From NCBI GenBank assembly GCA_003222935.1, contig QHXL01000286.1:1-8869 (forward strand): a stretch of DNA of 8,869 nucleotides, given 5' to 3'. Under the pieces are notes generated by a model. It worked only from the letters and a program-made list of their open reading frames with translations, was not told the DNA's origin and searched no databases. Made by a program: the position numbers and the translations under genes. The stretch is from Acidobacteriota bacterium. Lineage in GTDB: Bacteria > Acidobacteriota > Blastocatellia > Pyrinomonadales > Pyrinomonadaceae. Each line of letters begins with the position of its first letter. Position 1 is the first letter of the stretch. Of this stretch, positions 6,218 through 8,869 are shown piece after piece.

Positions 6218-6751
6218 TTGAACGTTAAGCCCATCTTGAGTGGGAGTACATTTGTTGTTGCTGTACTTCTAAGTGGTTCTTTGATTTTACCCGGTCGTTC
6301 CTCTTCAGCTGAGACTCTTCCGTCTCAAAACCAGCAAGAGGCGCAAAAACAATTGCAGCCCATCGCAGAAATTTCCGCTCCTGTGAACGAGGGAAGTTTG
6401 GGTGAGGATGCTGCCAAGGTTGTTGAGTCCCCGGCTTCAGGTCCAGCGATACCTTACGTTGCGACCGCTTACAGTTTGCGAGGCCGCACGGCTAGTGGAA
6501 AGCCCGTGAGTAAGGGTTTGATCGCCGCTGACCCGCGAGTGTTGCCGTTGGGTTCGCGAGTACGACTCGACGCTGGAAACTACAGCGGTGAATACCTGGT
6601 GGCAGACACCGGCGGTATGGTGCGTGGAAAACGGATTGACATTTGGACACCCAGCTCACGCGAGGCCATGAGTTTTGGCCGTCGCACTGTGAAGTTGACA
6701 GTTTTGAGCTACGGTGGAAAGAGGAAAGCCGCACACACCGAAAAGAAATAA
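6218..6751 (+). CDS. Secreted 3D-domain protein (RlpA/MltA-like double-psi barrel, cell-wall associated)
   Basis: The 177-residue product has a signal peptide (hydrophobic about 11-25, likely cleavage after SSSA at 31), a Gln/Glu/Ala-rich linker (about 32-76) and a C-terminal 3D domain (about 79-166). The three aspartates that name the domain are present: D105 in AADPRVLPLG, D130 in VADTGG and D141 in KRIDIW. The flanking TAYS, TASGKPV and FGRR motifs also fit. Members of this fold (Firmicute stationary-phase Sps/YabE-type proteins, MltA) cleave peptidoglycan glycan strands, which is the likely role here in the periplasm or outside the cell. The small size and lack of LysM or SH3 repeats mean binding to the wall must come from the domain or linker. 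It is a one-gene transcript by layout: long leader upstream and terminator at 6777-6811 downstream. Confidence 0.9.
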   Translation: MNVKPILSGSTFVVAVLLSGSLILPGRSSSAETLPSQNQQEAQKQLQPIAEISAPVNEGSLGEDAAKVVESPASGPAIPYVATAYSLRGRTASGKPVSKGLIAADPRVLPLGSRVRLDAGNYSGEYLVADTGGMVRGKRIDIWTPSSREAMSFGRRTVKLTVLSYGGKRKAAHTEKK

Positions 6752-6776
6752 GCTGAGTACATTGTTACTTGCTTTG

Positions 6777-6811
6777 AATACCACGTGACCAGGAAGTCGC
6801 GTGGTATTTTT
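6777..6811 (+). terminator. Intrinsic terminator of the 3D-domain gene
   Basis: AATACCACGTGAC (6777-6789) pairs with GTCGCGTGGTATT (6796-6807 region) over 13 positions with one G-U wobble, with a 6-base loop and a run of T after the stem. It lies 25 bases after the stop codon. Confidence 0.88.
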
Positions 6812-6898
6812 AGTTTCTGCTGTGATATACATCCTCGCCTTCCAACGTTTTCTTTAAGTTAAGATCTCAAGAATCGACCTAACGTCTACCTGACATCC

Positions 6899-6904
6899 AA
6901 GGGG
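6899..6904 (+). promoter_or_regulatory. Ribosome-binding site of the SnoaL-like gene
   Basis: AAGGGG stands 5 bases before the ATG at 6910. The rest of the spacer from the terminator (6812-6898) must hold the promoter, but no confident -35/-10 pair is visible. Confidence 0.6.
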
Positions 6905-6909
6905 CAGTA

Positions 6910-7353
6910 ATGAAACTAAGTCTGATAACTGCAGCTCTTCTACTCTTCACCATGTCGACACTTTCGTCCGCTCAAGACCAATCCAACACAAAATCTATCG
7001 AAGCCATTCGTGCCGTAATCGAAGCTCAACGTGATGCCTGGAACAAGGGCGACATCGACGGTTACATGGATGGATACGACCGAACTGAAGCGACTGTTTT
7101 TATCTCCGGGGATAACGTCACGCATGGTTGGCAAACGGTCCGCGATCGCTACAAGAAGAACTACGACACCCGTGAAAAGATGGGCCAACTGACATTTTCC
7201 GATCTTGAATTCACGGTGCTCGGCAAGGACCACGTCTCAGTTGTCGGCCGCTGGTTGCTCAAGCGCACAAGCGACGAACCCCATGGCCGCTTTACTTTGA
7301 TCTTTAAGAAAACGAGCAAAGGGTGGCGGATCATTCACGATCACACGTCATGA
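6910..7353 (+). CDS. Exported SnoaL-like / DUF4440 domain protein
   Basis: The product has 147 residues: a signal peptide (LITAALLLFTMSTLSSA, cleavage about residue 21) and a single NTF2-like fold domain. Family features are the helix I30-EAIRAVIEAQRDAWNKGDIDGY-M, the HGWQTVRDRY segment, a GRW strand, and the C-terminal GRFTLIFKKTSKGWRIIHDHTS, the usual end of DUF4440/SnoaL-like proteins. Such domains form cone-shaped pockets and may bind or turn over small molecules, but the substrate cannot be told from the sequence. Export to the periplasm is inferred from the signal peptide. The gene overlaps the permease gene by 4 bases (ATGA at 7350-7353), so the two are probably co-transcribed and translationally coupled. 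The start is supported by AAGGGG 5 bases upstream. Confidence 0.85.
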   Translation: MKLSLITAALLLFTMSTLSSAQDQSNTKSIEAIRAVIEAQRDAWNKGDIDGYMDGYDRTEATVFISGDNVTHGWQTVRDRYKKNYDTREKMGQLTFSDLEFTVLGKDHVSVVGRWLLKRTSDEPHGRFTLIFKKTSKGWRIIHDHTS

Positions 7354-8791
7354 CCCCTGACAAACCCCAACCAACCAACACGGCCCAACGCCTCGAGCAG
7401 GATGTTGTCACCCAAAGTGCAGTTCTAAAAAAAGAGTTAGGACTATTCGACCTGGTTCTAACCCAGGTGGTCTTTGTCGTTGGTACGATCTGGGTCGGTT
7501 GGGCAGCGAAGCTGGGAAATCAGCAGGGCGTCTTCTGGATTCTCGCGATCATTACTTTCTATCTCCCGCTTGCTGCCGCTGTGATCTTTTTGAATCGACT
7601 CGCTCCGCTTGAAGGTGGTCTTTACCAGTGGGCCAAGCTTGCCTTCAACGATTTCGTGGCGTTCATGGTCGCGTGGAACCTGTGGGTATTCGCTATCTCC
7701 ATCCTGGCAGGCATTGGCCTCGTAGTAACAACGAATATCTCCTATGCCATTGGTCCTCACGCCGTCTGGATGAAAGAATCGGACCTGTATGTTACCGGCA
7801 TTAGCATCGCGTTAATCGTGGCGATGGTTTGGGCCTCGCTTCGTGGTTTGAAATTTGGGAAGTGGGTCCACAACGCCGGCGGTTTGATGTTGCCGCTTTA
7901 GTGCTGTTGCCTTTTATCGCCCTGATGCGAGGCTCGCTTGCGGAATATCGTCCACTCAATATTGAGGTCCCCAAACTCACGGCGTACAACGTCAACGTTT
8001 TCAGCAAGCTTGCCCTCGGCGCACTGACGGGCTTCGAGTACATCGCGATCCTCGCCGGTGAAACCAAAGTGCCTGCGCGCAACATTGCTCGTTCGGTTTG
8101 GATTTCTGCACCAATCATTGCTGCGATGTTTATTCTGGGTACAAGTTCAGTGCTTGCTTTTATTACACCGGCAAACGTGGACCTGATTGGGCCAATACCG
8201 CAGGTCCTGACGACTGGTTTTGGGTCCACCGGTTTTGTGGGCAAGGTCGTGACTTTTACGATTCTCGGAGTGGTCGTTCGACAGATCGCCTTGATGAGCA
8301 TTTACTTCGCCGGCAACACGCGCTTGCCGATGGTGGCGGGTTGGGACAATCTCCTGCCCAACTGGTTCACTCGTTTACATCCAAAGTATAAGACGCCGAT
8401 GAACTCGATCTTCTTCGTCGGAGCGGTCGCGCTCCTCATCGGTCTGTTGAGTTTGACCGGTGTAGGCGCACAAGAAGCATTTCAACTTCTGGATAATGCA
8501 GGTGGAGTGTTCTACGCGCTGACGTATCTTGTTCTATTTGCTATTCCGCTGTTTGGAATGAAGGCGTTTGGAGTGCGTGCGCCTCTTTGGCTGAAGATTG
8601 CGTGCGCGTCTGGTTTCATAGTTACGTTGATTTACATCGTGTTCGCCGTCGCCCCGATTACCGACGTTGAGAGTCATCTTGGGTTCGCCTCGAAGATTAT
8701 CTTAACGGTTGTGATCGCGAATGCTGTTGGACTATTGGTCTATGCTGTTGGTAAACGAAGAGTTGGATTACCAGTTGTCATTGCAGATTGA
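7350..8791 (+). pseudogene. APC-superfamily amino acid permease, frame broken by a short deletion
   Basis: This would be an inner-membrane amino acid transporter of about 480 residues and about 12 membrane helices. Part one (7350-7901) gives helices 1-5 or so, with GLFDLVLTQVVFVVG, EGGLYQWAKLAF and a loop LRGLKFGKWVHNAGG; it then runs into TAG at 7899-7901. Part two resumes in another frame at about 7892 (AALVLLPFIALMRG) and continues through GALTGFEYIAILAGETKVPARNIARS, NTRLPMVAGWDNLLP and the last helices to TGA at 8789-8791. The switch needs a loss of 3n+1 bases; about 10 bases encoding LLTF-like residues would restore the helix. The ATG at 7350 overlaps the stop of the SnoaL-like gene, which is preferable to the ATG at 7323 inside that gene. 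The rest of the sequence looks well conserved, so the damage is recent or an assembly error. Confidence 0.85.
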
Positions 8792-8811
8792 AGATTTCAG
8801 ATTGAAGATTC
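8784..8811. repeat. Tandem duplication of a 14-bp unit at the permease 3' end
   Basis: CAGATTGAAGATTT (8784-8797) is followed directly by CAGATTGAAGATTC (8798-8811), differing only in the last base. The first unit includes the permease stop codon TGA (8789-8791). The remaining 58 bases to the window edge show no coding signal. Confidence 0.8.
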
Positions 8812-8869
8812 GTGTTGTCGTATTACGACTTTGGTACAGGTTTAAGTCATAGCTTTTTGCCTGGCAAAG

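Noticed and set aside
7801..8301. 166-residue antisense open frame inside the permease
   Set aside because: The sense strand encodes conserved APC helices; the antisense product is Thr/Arg/Pro-rich without family features.
8817..8829. 13-base palindrome GTCGTATTACGAC near the right edge
   Set aside because: It has only a 6-bp dyad and a one-base centre, is not followed by a T-run, and is too short to interpret at a window edge.

Overview
The window looks like chromosomal DNA of a bacterium of moderate GC content. The protein style suggests Acidobacteriota, possibly Blastocatellia: a TPR protein with a 'SLRSDPRF' tail, an acidobacterial-type APC permease, and a Ser-variant DapF. This is inferred from recalled family resemblance, not from a database search. 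All genes are on the + strand.

Layout. Positions 3-863 hold the 3' end of a TPR protein. Positions 864-1290 are noncoding and contain a palindromic repeat split by a second palindromic element. A secreted PBP4-type D-Ala-D-Ala carboxypeptidase (1291-2979) is followed by a second copy of the repeat. Next is a diaminopimelate epimerase gene (3114-3958) broken by an internal deletion, whose end runs into a third copy. Then come a lipoprotein with a PQQ-type beta-propeller (4039-5247) and, 1 base later, a free-standing class I glutamine amidotransferase (5249-5872). A 345-base leader with a candidate structured RNA precedes a secreted 3D-domain cell-wall protein (6218-6751), which ends in a clear intrinsic terminator. 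Last is a two-gene unit: a secreted SnoaL/DUF4440-like protein (6910-7353) overlapping an APC permease gene (7350-8791) that is also broken by a short deletion.

Themes. Several genes concern the cell envelope: DacB-like trimming of peptidoglycan, DapF for the meso-DAP precursor, the 3D-domain protein and the propeller lipoprotein. The most unusual content is not a gene. Three copies of an imperfect-palindrome family (about 86, 117 and 99 bp, the first reconstructed) lie within 3.1 kb. They abut or enter neighbouring coding ends, and their arms match better within a copy than between copies. One copy has been interrupted by a 205-bp element of a second family, flanked by a 6-bp direct repeat. 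Two genes carry frame-breaking deletions, so local gene decay, or an assembly problem, should be considered.
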